Of a stretch of DNA of 16,961 nucleotides, positions 1 through 7,981 are shown piece after piece. The stretch is taken from NCBI GenBank assembly GCA_019314185.1, contig JAFCZU010000025.1:1-16961 (forward strand), given 5' to 3'. The first letter of the stretch is position 1. Each line of letters begins with the position of its first letter. Under the pieces are notes generated by a model. It worked only from the letters and a program-made list of their open reading frames with translations, was not told where the DNA came from and ran no database searches. The stretch comes from Deltaproteobacteria bacterium. GTDB taxonomy: Bacteria; Desulfobacterota; Desulfobacteria; Desulfobacterales; ETH-SRB1. Both the position numbers and the translations under genes were made by a program.

Positions 1-611
1 ATTACGGATTATTACATATGACTGAAGTCAAATAGAAGTTCCAAAAAAGAAAACGTGACTGAACCGTTAAGAGTGAATATTCTTAAATGTAAACACTTTT
101 GAACGATACCAAATTATTGGTGGATTTTTTTAGTTTGTTTTGGAATAAGATAAGAGGAATTAAATGATGGGATTAAATTCTCACAACATAATTAAACTCG
201 CAACATAATGTCCCCAACTCCCACTCAAAAATGTCTGAATTGTTATTTTTATTAACACCGATTTTCGCGCAGTTTTAACCATTATAGCAATATAAGATTT
301 TTCAGTCAAAAAATCACCTGAATTTTATAATAGTTTCGTTGATAGTCATGCACAGGTCGTATGAAGTATTTCTCATCATGCTTTGAAATCTTAATATATG
401 ATGACGTAAAAATATCATAATTATAATCATTATAACACGTTAAGCTTAAAAAGGGTAACTTCTCAATAAGTTCCTGTGCCAAACGTCATTCCCGTGAAAA
501 CGGGAATCCAGAAAATCCGAAAAAGCACTGGATTCCCGCCTTCGCGAGAATGACGATAAAAATTTTTAAAAGGTTGCCGGAACTTTCCAGACTAAATCAA
601 CCCGCGGATGA
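1..611. other. Left non-coding stretch, no gene supported
   Basis: No reading frame of convincing length or recognisable product is present on either strand. The stretch is A+T rich. It contains a short direct repeat (CACAACATAAT near 181 and CGCAACATAAT near 199), a perfect 15-nt palindrome with a single central C at 421-435 (TTATAAT-C-ATTATAA), and the inverted-repeat element listed separately at 484-555. I see no convincing promoter pair or RNA gene. Confidence 0.6.
484..555. repeat. 72-bp inverted-repeat (MITE/REP-like) element
   Basis: Two 28-nt arms (484-511 and 528-555) face each other across a 16-nt spacer. The left arm starts CGTCATTCCCG and ends CGGGAATCCAG. The right arm starts CTGGATTCCCG and ends GAGAATGACG. 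Comparing the left arm with the reverse complement of the right gives 24 of 28 identities. Each arm also has a small internal hairpin (CCCGTGAAAACGGG in the left arm). The element is much more G+C rich than its surroundings. Elements with this CGTCATTCCCG...CGGGAATCCAG pattern are widespread intergenic repeats in several Gram-negative phyla. It lies just upstream of a nuclease relict and carries no gene of its own. Confidence 0.8.
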
Positions 612-942
612 AAACATAATTTTGATATATTTTTTGATACCTTGCGGATCTTTTTTGCCAACATCCCCTATGATCTTCAGATAAAAAAAGAAAAATATTA
701 TCAAACAATATTTTATCTGATTTTTTCTCTAATCGGGTTAAAAGTGGAAGCGGAAGTAAAAACAAACAAGGGCAGGATAGATGCTGTCATTATCGATAAA
801 GAGATCTATATTTTCGAATTCAAATTTAATGGGGACAAAGACCAGGCATTAAACCAGATATAAAGGGAAAAAGATTTATTTGTTCGGAGTTGAGTTTGCA
901 GACAAGAATGTGGGAGAATGGGTGGTTGAGAAAACTTTTTAA
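612..942 (+). pseudogene. Relict of AAA-ATPase/PD-(D/E)XK nuclease family protein (C-terminal piece)
   Basis: The frame open from 612 to the TAA at 861-863 encodes a stretch matching the C-terminal nuclease domain of the large AAA-ATPase plus PD-(D/E)XK family (PDDEXK_9, formerly DUF1703). Visible are the FFANIPYD segment, KYYQTIFYLIF, the TNKGRIDAVI strand with its acidic residue, and the IFEFKFNG strand carrying the E-x-K signature. After the stop, the next recognisable piece (GKKIYLFGVEF, then VGEWVVEKTF) continues in the +1 frame from 865 to a TAA at 940-942. A frameshift and a small deletion of the helix that normally separates them are therefore needed. The N-terminal ATPase part is absent: an in-frame TGA lies at 609-611. 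The only start-like codon is TTG at 642. I read this as a non-functional remnant. Confidence 0.7.
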
Positions 943-1064
943 TTCACAATTCAAGCTTTGACACTGGATTTTCTTTTTAATTCACAATTCAAGCTTTGAC
1001 ACTGGATTTTCCTGGATTTTCTTTGACACTGGATTTTCTGACACTGGATTTTCACTGGATTTTC
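936..1064. repeat. Nested direct repeat ending in CTGGATTTTC (six copies)
   Basis: Two perfect 38-bp tandem copies (936-973 and 974-1011) begin TTTTTAATTCAC and end CTGGATTTTC. They are followed by four progressively 5'-truncated copies that all keep the same 3' end: 1012-1021 (10 nt), 1022-1038 (17 nt), 1039-1053 (15 nt) and 1054-1064 (11 nt). TTGACA occurs three times (958, 996, 1023), but no well-spaced -10 element accompanies it. The first copy overlaps the end of the nuclease relict. The array stops 22 nt before the start codon of the next gene, so it lies in that gene's leader. Confidence 0.85.
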
Positions 1065-1086
1065 TATGGGCACAGAGGTTGGATGA

Positions 1087-2661
1087 ATGAAAATAAAAAA
1101 ACAAACCATTGCCGTTGCTGGAACAGGATACTGGGGTAAAAATCTTGTTCGGAATTTTTATGGCCTAAATGTTCTGCACACCCTTTGCGATACAAACAAT
1201 GATACTATCACAAATTTCATGGTTCAATATCCTGGTGTTGCAGGTGAAGATTCTTTCAACAAAGTGCTGGCCAATCCTGAGATTAAGGGTATTGCAATTG
1301 CGACGCCGGCTGCGACTCATGCCGGCATGGTCAGAGATGCCATTCTGGCTGGCAAGGATGTATATGTTGAAAAACCACTATGCCTATCGGAAAAAGAAGG
1401 AATTGAACTCAACCGGTTATCCAAAAAGTATAAACAAATTTTAATGGTAGGCCACCTTCTCTGGTATCATCCGGTTGTTTTGAAACTCAAAAAACTTGTT
1501 GATAAAGGCGAACTTGGCCGAATTCAATATATTTACTCTAACCGGCTCAACCTCGGTAAACTGCGAAGAGAAGAAAATGTCCTATGGTCTTTTGCCCCAC
1601 ATGATGTTTCTGTTATTCTTGGCTTGACAGACGAAATACCTGAAACCATTCAGACCCAGGGAGGCAATTACCTTCATCAAAAGATTGCGGATACTACCGT
1701 TACCCTGCTTAACTTTCCAAGCGGCATCAAAGCCCATATTTTTGTCTCGTGGCTTCATCCTTTCAAGGAACAAAAACTGGTGGTGGTAGGAGACAAACAA
1801 ATGGCTGTCTTTGATGATACTGCCCCATGGGAAAACAAACTGCTACTCTATCCCCATTCAATTGATTGGCAAGACAATATTCCTGTTGCCCACAAAGCTG
1901 AGGCAATAACTATAACTGTGGAACAAGATGAGCCTTTACGTGCCGAATGTACTCATTTCCTCGAGTGTATGGCAACCCGGCATACTCCCAGGACTGATGG
2001 GGAAGAAGGTTTACGGGTTTTGAAAGTGCTCAATGCTTGCCAGGAATCTTTGGAACAAGAGAAAAGTGTATCGTTATCAACCCAAAAGGCATCGGCAGAA
2101 ACAAAATCTTATTATTCCCACTCAACTGCCGTTATTGATCAGAACGTCCGTATTGGCGATAAAACAAAAATCTGGCATTTTTCCCATCTCATGCCTGATT
2201 GCCGGATTGGAACAGAGTGTAACATCGGCCAGAATGTGGTGATTGGCTCTCATGTCATCATTGGCAACGGTTGTAAGATACAAAACAATGTCTCAGTGTA
2301 CGAAGGTGTAACACTTGAAGATGATGTGTTCTGCGGTCCGAGTATGGTTTTTACCAATGTTTACAATCCCCGGGCAAAAATCCGCAAGATGGATCAGCTC
2401 AGACCTATTCTGGTAAAAAAGGGGGCTACCATTGGCGCCAACGCCACCATCATTTGCGGTATAACCTTGGGAAGGTACTGCTTTATTGGTGCAAGCGCAG
2501 TGGTTACGAAAGATGTTCCTGATCATGCTCTCCTTGTCGGTAATCCAGCACGACAGACAGGATGGGCGTGTAAGTGCGGAGAAAAACTGGATAACAACCT
2601 TATATGCACAAGATGTGGTAAGAAATACAAAAAAGGAAAAAACGGGCTGAAAGAAAGATGA
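1087..2661 (+). CDS. WbpB/WbpD-type fusion: UDP-sugar 3-dehydrogenase plus N-acetyltransferase
   Basis: This 524-residue protein joins two enzymes that are usually separate. Residues 1-330 are a Gfo/Idh/MocA oxidoreductase: dinucleotide-binding GTGYWG at 12-17, the EKP motif with its catalytic-type Lys at 95-97, and the APHD motif at 170-173. From about 342 a left-handed beta-helix of hexapeptide repeats begins (KIWHFSH at 361-367, [18 protein letters not shown] at 399-408, [13 protein letters not shown]), as in WbpD/WlbB. These families oxidise UDP-GlcNAcA at C3 and acetylate the 3-amino product on the way to UDP-GlcNAc(3NAc)A and UDP-ManNAc3NAcA. The C-terminus ends in a zinc-ribbon-like tail with Cys 495, 497, 507 and 510. 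AGAGG at 1074-1078 supports the ATG at 1087. The 2-epimerase downstream fits this pathway. The aminotransferase step needed between the two halves could be supplied by the gene at 4795 or from elsewhere. Confidence 0.88.
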   Translation: MKIKKQTIAVAGTGYWGKNLVRNFYGLNVLHTLCDTNNDTITNFMVQYPGVAGEDSFNKVLANPEIKGIAIATPAATHAGMVRDAILAGKDVYVEKPLCLSEKEGIELNRLSKKYKQILMVGHLLWYHPVVLKLKKLVDKGELGRIQYIYSNRLNLGKLRREENVLWSFAPHDVSVILGLTDEIPETIQTQGGNYLHQKIADTTVTLLNFPSGIKAHIFVSWLHPFKEQKLVVVGDKQMAVFDDTAPWENKLLLYPHSIDWQDNIPVAHKAEAITITVEQDEPLRAECTHFLECMATRHTPRTDGEEGLRVLKVLNACQESLEQEKSVSLSTQKASAETKSYYSHSTAVIDQNVRIGDKTKIWHFSHLMPDCRIGTECNIGQNVVIGSHVIIGNGCKIQNNVSVYEGVTLEDDVFCGPSMVFTNVYNPRAKIRKMDQLRPILVKKGATIGANATIICGITLGRYCFIGASAVVTKDVPDHALLVGNPARQTGWACKCGEKLDNNLICTRCGKKYKKGKNGLKER

Positions 2662-2711
2662 AAAAATTTAACCTTAACGCTCCTTGCGTCTGCGGTGAAT
2701 AATTTAAAAAA

Positions 2712-3839
2712 ATGAAAATTGCAACAATCATAGGCGCCCGTCCACAATTCATCAAAGCAGCTCCTGTCAACAGGGCTATTGCCGAATATAATCGTCTTGC
2801 ATTTCACTCCTCACGCATTACTGAAGTAATCATCCACACCGGCCAACACTTTGACGCTGACATGTCAGATGTCTTCTTCAAGGAACTAAATATTCCAAAG
2901 CCAGGCTACAACCTCGGCATCAACAGCGCCAACCACGGGGCAATGACAGGCCGCATGCTGGAAAAAATCGAAGAAATCCTGATCAAAGAAAAACCTGATT
3001 GGGTTCTGGTTTACGGAGACACCAACTCCACCCTTGCCGGCGCTCTTGCAGCGGTAAAACTCCATATTCCCATAGCGCATGTGGAAGCAGGCCTCCGCTC
3101 TTTTAACAGAGATATGCCCGAAGAACACAACAGGGTCCTGACGGATCACTGCTCCGACATACTTTTCTGCCCCACAGAAACAGCAGTTAAAAATCTCAAG
3201 AATGAAGGTTTCACTAATATAGTCACTAATTCTTCCCCCTTAATCCCTAATCCTTATTCCTTACCCCTCGTAACAAACGTAGGCGACACCATGTACGATG
3301 CCGTCTTGCAGTTTTCTGAAATTGCCCGCAAGCAGTCAACGATCCTTGAGGATCTGGGGCTGACATCAAAGCAATACCTGCTGGCAACAGTCCATCGCCC
3401 ATACAACACAGACATTCCTGAAAACCTTCAAAGCATTCTCTCAGCCTTTCTTGAAATCGACGAACCGATCATATTCCCAGTCCACCCTCGTACCCGCCAA
3501 AAACTCACAGGCTTAACAGCTCATCAGGTTAAGAACTTGAACTGTATTTCTCCCGTTGGCTACCTCGACATGCTCATGCTTGAGAAAAATGCCAGGGTAA
3601 TCCTCACCGACTCCGGCGGCATGCAGAAAGAGGCTTACTGGTTTGGAGTACCCTGTGTAACTCTCAGAGATGAAACAGAATGGGTGGAGACGGTTGAAGC
3701 GGGCTGGAATGTGGTGGCAGGTGTGAACAATACAGAGATTGCGAGAGCAGTAAAAGAGGGCAACGTTCCAATGGTTCAGCCCCAGATTTTTGGAGATGGT
3801 CAGGCAGCTCAACGAATTGTGGAGACTTTAACAAAATGA
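2712..3839 (+). CDS. wbpI: UDP-GlcNAc(3NAc)A 2-epimerase, WbpI-like (WecB superfamily)
   Basis: The protein (375 aa) belongs to the non-hydrolysing UDP-GlcNAc 2-epimerase family, cytoplasmic enzymes that invert C2 through a UDP and glycal intermediate. The start is typical ([13 protein letters not shown]). Residues matching the catalytic set are visible: Asp103 in YGDTNS, Glu125 in HVEAG, Glu138 in PEEHNR, His228 in TVHRP, and the DSGGMQKEA loop. The [12 protein letters not shown] segment is the version I associate with the UDP-GlcNAc(3NAc)A epimerase branch rather than plain WecB, and the dehydrogenase/acetyltransferase fusion upstream supports UDP-ManNAc3NAcA as product. Residues 174-186 form an extra segment encoded by 39 nt without a single G, inserted in a loop between duplicated VTN triplets. 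The leader has no clear Shine-Dalgarno site. The stop overlaps the next start (ATGA at 3836). Confidence 0.87.
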   Translation: MKIATIIGARPQFIKAAPVNRAIAEYNRLAFHSSRITEVIIHTGQHFDADMSDVFFKELNIPKPGYNLGINSANHGAMTGRMLEKIEEILIKEKPDWVLVYGDTNSTLAGALAAVKLHIPIAHVEAGLRSFNRDMPEEHNRVLTDHCSDILFCPTETAVKNLKNEGFTNIVTNSSPLIPNPYSLPLVTNVGDTMYDAVLQFSEIARKQSTILEDLGLTSKQYLLATVHRPYNTDIPENLQSILSAFLEIDEPIIFPVHPRTRQKLTGLTAHQVKNLNCISPVGYLDMLMLEKNARVILTDSGGMQKEAYWFGVPCVTLRDETEWVETVEAGWNVVAGVNNTEIARAVKEGNVPMVQPQIFGDGQAAQRIVETLTK

Positions 3840-4798
3840 TTGAAAATAAAAAGATTTTTATTAGTGGTGGCGCTGGATTTATCGGTTCCACACTTATTGG
3901 CTACCTTATTGATGACAATAAGATCACAGTGTATGATGATTTTCGGCGAGATGCATTGCATAGCAAGCCTTATGCCGATCACCCGAACCTTGCCATAGTA
4001 AATGGCGATGTATTGGACTTGCAATTGCTCAGAAAATCAATGGAAAGAGCGCAAATTGTTGTACATTGCGCCGCTATTGCAGGAATTGATACAGTTATAA
4101 AAAAACCTACCGAAACAATGCGTATAAACATGATAGGTACTGCAAATGTTTTGGAAGCAGCAAGAGAACTTGAAGATTTGCAGCGGCTTATTGATTTTTC
4201 AACAAGTGAGGTGTTCGGACAGTCTGCTTTTAGGGCAGAGGAAAATCACATAACTCATATTGGCGCTGTTGGCGAAGCACGCTGGACTTATGCAGTAAGT
4301 AAACTCGCGGGCGAGCACTTGACAAAGGCTTATAATGAGGAATTTGGCATGCCTACAGTAACCCTCAGGCCGTTTAACATTTACGGGCCGGGGCAGATCG
4401 GGGAGGGCGCTTTAAGGATATTCATTCAGCGTGCACTAAAAAACGAAGAGATTCAGATTCATGGTGATGGCAACCAGATCAGGGCATGGTGTTATATTGA
4501 TGATTTTATAGACGGGCTCTTGCTTGCCATAATGCATCCAAACGCAATAGGAGAGTCTTTTAATATTGGCAACGCAAGGGCAGTTCTGACTATTTATGGA
4601 TTGGCCCAGACTGTTGTAAGAGTGCTCGGCTCCTCATCACCGATAAGGTTTACACGAAAAGACTATGCTGATGTGGAGCTTCGCGTTCCGAGCGTGGATA
4701 AGGCAAAAAAATTGATCGGTTTTGAGGCAAAAATGGATCTTGAAGAAGGTGTTCAGCGGACAGCAGAATTTTACAAGGAGCAGATGATAGATAAATGA
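3836..4798 (+). CDS. Extended SDR, NDP-sugar epimerase/dehydratase/decarboxylase-like
   Basis: A 320-residue NAD-dependent nucleotide-sugar enzyme of the extended SDR class. The Rossmann motif GGAGFIG is at 11-17, the active-site STSEVFG starts at Ser122, and the catalytic YxxxK pair is Tyr152 and Lys156 (YAVSK). Further family marks are [25 protein letters not shown] and the C-terminal [12 protein letters not shown]. The Ser-Glu pair in STSE, the RW-x-Y-x-x-SK context and the late R-x-PS motif recall UDP-glucuronate decarboxylases (UXS, ArnA C-terminal domain). 4-Epimerases and 4,6-dehydratases share much of this, so the exact reaction is open. It overlaps its neighbours by 4 bp on both sides. 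It would hand a keto-sugar to the aminotransferase that follows. Confidence 0.8.
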   Translation: MIENKKIFISGGAGFIGSTLIGYLIDDNKITVYDDFRRDALHSKPYADHPNLAIVNGDVLDLQLLRKSMERAQIVVHCAAIAGIDTVIKKPTETMRINMIGTANVLEAARELEDLQRLIDFSTSEVFGQSAFRAEENHITHIGAVGEARWTYAVSKLAGEHLTKAYNEEFGMPTVTLRPFNIYGPGQIGEGALRIFIQRALKNEEIQIHGDGNQIRAWCYIDDFIDGLLLAIMHPNAIGESFNIGNARAVLTIYGLAQTVVRVLGSSSPIRFTRKDYADVELRVPSVDKAKKLIGFEAKMDLEEGVQRTAEFYKEQMIDK

Positions 4799-5943
4799 TT
4801 CGACTAACTATTCCATCTATTGAGGAAGATGATTTACGGGCTGTTAGAGAAGTACTTGCATCCGGATATTTGGTTCAAGGTAAAAAAGTAGCAGCTTTTG
4901 AACAGATAGCAGCCGATTATGTCGGCACGAAATATGCGGTGGCAGTGAGCAACTGCACTGCGGCGCTGCATCTTTCTCTATTGGCATTAGATGTACGCCC
5001 TGGCGACTTGGTGCTTGTTACTGCATATTCCTGGCTTTCAACTGCCAATGTTATTGAGCTGTGTGGCGCTCAGCCTGTGTTTGTAGATATTTCTCCTGAT
5101 AGTTTCAATATGGATACTAATTGCCTGAAAAAAACCCTGGAACGTCTCATGGCTACTACTGATACGGGCAGACGAGTTAAGACAATATTGCCTGTGCATA
5201 CCTTTGGGCAGATGGCAGACATGCCGGCAATTCTGGAATTGGCGGAACTCTATAATATTCCTGTAATCGAAGATGCTGCCTGTGCGCTTAGTGCCACGTT
5301 GCATGGCCGGCTGGCTGGCACATGGGGTGTGGTGGGATGTTTTAGTTTTCATCCCCGCAAAGCAATCACTACAGGAGAAGGCGGAATTATCACCACAAAT
5401 GACAGTACTCTTGCCAGTCGTCTCAGGGCTCTGCGCAATCATGGATTGGATCCAGATGCCTCTTCACCGGATTTTATTATGCCCGGTTTTAATTACCGAA
5501 TGACTGAATTTCAAGCAGCGCTGGGTATGACACAGATGAACAAACTTGATCGCGTTATTGCCGCCAGCCGTGACTTGGCCTCTTTTTATGACGAACTCCT
5601 GGAAGGCACGCCATTGCAAGCGCCTGTAGTTTCTGAAGGCAGCAACCCTGTTTACCAGTCATACGTGGTTCTTTTGCCGGAACATTTGGCATCCGAAAGA
5701 CAAACAATCATTGAGCAACTCAAGGGGAATGGTATTGAAACAACAATTGGGACCTATAATATGCCTATGACAAGTTATTTTCGTAATAGATATGGATACC
5801 GAACAGGTAATTTTTCTGTAGCCGATCGGGTCTTTGCTCGATCGTTGGCTTTGCCGTTGCATGAGAATCTGTCTAAATATGAGCAAGAAACTATCGTTTC
5901 GCATTTACGAAATACAATCCGTAACTTAGCAGAAAGGTTATGA
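4795..5943 (+). CDS. DegT/DnrJ/EryC1/StrS-family sugar aminotransferase (PLP)
   Basis: A 382-residue PLP enzyme that transfers an amino group, usually from glutamate, to a keto nucleotide sugar. The internal aldimine lysine is Lys189 in [14 protein letters not shown]. Asp160 in [11 protein letters not shown] is the residue expected to pair with the pyridine nitrogen. The [14 protein letters not shown] phosphate-binding region and the [14 protein letters not shown] segment are in place, and the length is normal for the family. The [12 protein letters not shown] version is common among 4-aminotransferases of LPS clusters, which would fit the SDR just upstream. A WbpE-like role, amination at C3 for UDP-ManNAc3NAcA, is the alternative, because no other aminotransferase is in the window. 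The start ATG overlaps the previous stop, and its stop overlaps the next start. Confidence 0.87.
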   Translation: MIRLTIPSIEEDDLRAVREVLASGYLVQGKKVAAFEQIAADYVGTKYAVAVSNCTAALHLSLLALDVRPGDLVLVTAYSWLSTANVIELCGAQPVFVDISPDSFNMDTNCLKKTLERLMATTDTGRRVKTILPVHTFGQMADMPAILELAELYNIPVIEDAACALSATLHGRLAGTWGVVGCFSFHPRKAITTGEGGIITTNDSTLASRLRALRNHGLDPDASSPDFIMPGFNYRMTEFQAALGMTQMNKLDRVIAASRDLASFYDELLEGTPLQAPVVSEGSNPVYQSYVVLLPEHLASERQTIIEQLKGNGIETTIGTYNMPMTSYFRNRYGYRTGNFSVADRVFARSLALPLHENLSKYEQETIVSHLRNTIRNLAERL

Positions 5944-7046
5944 CTCGTACTGATACTATAGTCCGCGCTGCCAAAGTATTGCGCCAGGCAGGTATTGTTA
6001 ATCCGACGCGTTTAGTGAAACTGATTCAAGATGCCATTGCTTTTTTTCAACTTGATCTGTCTGGCCAGACAGTTTTGACCGAAGCTGCCAGTGGACCGTA
6101 TGTAGTTACGCCGATCATAGCCTCTCTGGCCGGAGCTAAAAGCGTAATGGCATTAACGCGCGACTCACGTTATGCAAACGTCAAGGATGTGATTAAGCAA
6201 ACCCGAGCTTTAGAGGAGCTTTGTGGTGTTGAACATTACATAGAAATACATACACGACCGCGCTCATTAGATCTGTTTCGTCAAGCCGATATTGTGACCA
6301 ATTTGGGGTTTGTGCGCCCAATTGATGCTGAGGTTGTAAAAGCGATGAAGGCAACTGCGGTAATCCCATTGATGTGTGAAGCATGGGAGTTCCGTCCCGA
6401 TGATGTTGATTTGTTAGCCTGCCAGGCCAAAGGGGTAGCAGTTTTGGGAACCAATGAAGATTGTCCAGGGCTAACTGTTTTTGATTTTAGCGGAAGCTTG
6501 TGCATTAAAATGCTGTTAGAGATGAAAATAGAAATTTATAAGAATAAAATTGCTGTCATCAGTAGCGATAAGTTTGGAGTGGTTATAGAAAAGTACTTGA
6601 AGGCTGTCGGAGCTGAGGTGGGAAGATTTGAAAATTTGAAGTGCAACAAGACTAAGAAATTTTTAAAGGATGTTGATGTGGTGGTGATAGCTGATTATAC
6701 AAGTTCTGAAGTATTCATTGGAAATGGCGGTCAGATTAGCGGTGATGAATTGTTGGAGTTGTCGCCGGCAATCTCTGTTTTACAATTTAGCGGGATAGTT
6801 GAAGTCGAACAGTTAGATATAGTTGGTATTCCTTATTTCCCTCCATATAAAGTCGGAGCCGTCAGAATGGGAATGACCTTGGCTGATTTGGGACCAAAAC
6901 CTGTAATTGATCTGCATACAGCAGGACTGAAGGTAGGAGAGCTTATGGTAGAAGCGAGGAAATTAAAAGACAACGGAAAATGTTTTGAAGATACCGTTGT
7001 TGCAGAAGGAGCCTGGGCAGGATTGGCACAGAAGGTCGAGTGCTAA
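5940..7046 (+). CDS. Uncharacterised protein, probable two-lobed Rossmann-like dehydrogenase fold
   Basis: I do not recognise this 368-residue family with confidence. It has no signal peptide or membrane segment. Residues about 42-70 (GQTVLTEAASGPYVVTPIIA onward) and about 201-228 (NKIAVISSDKFG, then LKAVGAEV) both look like nucleotide-binding beta-alpha-beta units. Between them, the pattern TNLGFVRPIDAEVV, PLMCEAWEFRPDDVDLLAC and KGVAVLGTNED resembles the layout of D-2-hydroxyacid dehydrogenases, but the usual glycine-rich GxGxxG and catalytic His are not evident. The C-terminal part is well ordered (PYFPPYKVGAVRMGMTLADL, DLHTAGL). The gene is tightly coupled to the aminotransferase (ATGA overlap) and followed by an acyltransferase, so a role in modifying or binding the amino sugar is reasonable inference. 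The function remains unknown. Confidence 0.75.
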   Translation: MTRTDTIVRAAKVLRQAGIVNPTRLVKLIQDAIAFFQLDLSGQTVLTEAASGPYVVTPIIASLAGAKSVMALTRDSRYANVKDVIKQTRALEELCGVEHYIEIHTRPRSLDLFRQADIVTNLGFVRPIDAEVVKAMKATAVIPLMCEAWEFRPDDVDLLACQAKGVAVLGTNEDCPGLTVFDFSGSLCIKMLLEMKIEIYKNKIAVISSDKFGVVIEKYLKAVGAEVGRFENLKCNKTKKFLKDVDVVVIADYTSSEVFIGNGGQISGDELLELSPAISVLQFSGIVEVEQLDIVGIPYFPPYKVGAVRMGMTLADLGPKPVIDLHTAGLKVGELMVEARKLKDNGKCFEDTVVAEGAWAGLAQKVEC

Positions 7047-7072
7047 TGATGTAAAAATTATTGGGGTTTGCA

Positions 7073-7960
7073 ATGAAACTAAGCGAAACAAAGAAAAAAA
7101 ATTCAGTAAAAATAGCAAGAGATGGCGAATTTGAGTCTTTAGGATTCGTTACACATAGTAACCCTAATCAGCTCGTTTATCTTGAAGATGCTAAATACGT
7201 TTCAAAAATGTTGAAAAAATCCAACATATCCAGCGTTATTACAACCGAGGAATTAGTTTCGTCGCTACCAAAGGAACTTGGCATAGGTGTTTCTATAAAT
7301 CCAAGAAAATCATTCTATGAAATTCATAACCATTTAGCAAAAGATACTGTTTTCTATTGGACACCTTTCAAAACTGAAATATCCAGTAATGCCAAGATTC
7401 ATCCAACAGCCTATATAGCAGAAAGAAATGTCCGTATAGGTGAAGGATGTGAGATATGCCCAAATGTTTCTATATTGAAAAACACTATTTTGGAGCGTGA
7501 CGTAATTGTTAGAACTGGAAGTGTAATAGGCGCTGAAGGTTTTGAGTTCAATCGTATTGGAAAAAAGGTGCTACATGTAGCTCATGCAGGAGGAGTTTTG
7601 ATTAATAGCAGAGTGGAGATTCAGGCAAATTGTTGTATAGACAAGGCCGTATTTAACGGTTTTACAGAAATAGGCGAGGATACAAAACTTGATAATCTTA
7701 TCCATGTTGCACATAATGTAGTCATTGGAAAAAGATGTTTATTGGCTGCCAATGCTATGGTGGCAGGTAGCGTTATAATAGGCAACGATGTCTGGATAGG
7801 CCCTTCTGCCACTATTTCTTCCGAAATACTGATTGGAGACGGAGCTTCAATAACCATAGGCTCGGTAGTAGTCAGGGATGTTGCTTCCGGCCAAAGAGTA
7901 ACCGGAAATTTTGCAATTGACCATAAAAGCTTTATTTCTTTTTTGAGAAAGATTCGATAG
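7073..7960 (+). CDS. LpxD-like N-acyltransferase for a nucleotide-linked amino sugar
   Basis: A 295-residue left-handed beta-helix acyltransferase related to LpxD (UDP-3-O-acylglucosamine N-acyltransferase). The N-terminal third (HSNPNQLVYLEDAKYVSKML, then INPRKSFYEIHNHL) resembles the LpxD uridine-binding domain. The rest is hexapeptide repeats, with IHVAHNVVIG holding His211 and His214, the latter aligned with the LpxD catalytic His. The DNLIHVAHN context and GAEGFEFNRIG are also LpxD-like. The long C-terminal helix of true LpxD is short or missing, and the gene sits inside a polysaccharide cluster. I therefore infer that it acylates the product of the aminotransferase upstream rather than lipid A precursor. 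I chose the ATG at 7073 because GGGG at 7063-7066 lies 6 nt before it. A TTG at 7061 is in frame but would overlap that site. Confidence 0.78.
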   Translation: MKLSETKKKNSVKIARDGEFESLGFVTHSNPNQLVYLEDAKYVSKMLKKSNISSVITTEELVSSLPKELGIGVSINPRKSFYEIHNHLAKDTVFYWTPFKTEISSNAKIHPTAYIAERNVRIGEGCEICPNVSILKNTILERDVIVRTGSVIGAEGFEFNRIGKKVLHVAHAGGVLINSRVEIQANCCIDKAVFNGFTEIGEDTKLDNLIHVAHNVVIGKRCLLAANAMVAGSVIIGNDVWIGPSATISSEILIGDGASITIGSVVVRDVASGQRVTGNFAIDHKSFISFLRKIR

Positions 7961-7981
7961 AGGAAAATAGAGATTAGTTTA

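Noticed and set aside
958..1028. TTGACA boxes in the nested repeat as a -35 promoter array
   Set aside because: No acceptable -10 hexamer lies 16-18 nt downstream of any copy, so the boxes are more simply part of the repeat unit.
936..1064. CRISPR array
   Set aside because: The repeats are directly adjacent or truncated without unique spacers, and no cas gene is present.
2658..2702. Fourteen-codon mini-gene between the fusion gene and the 2-epimerase
   Set aside because: Its ATG overlaps the previous stop, but the peptide has no recognisable content and the sequence looks like ordinary leader or intergenic repeat material.
5038..5442. Long minus-strand frame opposite the aminotransferase
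   Set aside because: It is antisense to a well-supported gene, has no recognisable motif and follows from the codon pattern of the true frame.
7061..7072. TTG start for the LpxD-like gene
   Set aside because: The TTG is the first base of the TTGGGG stretch that best serves as ribosome site for the ATG at 7073, and the family's N-terminal domain begins after 7073.
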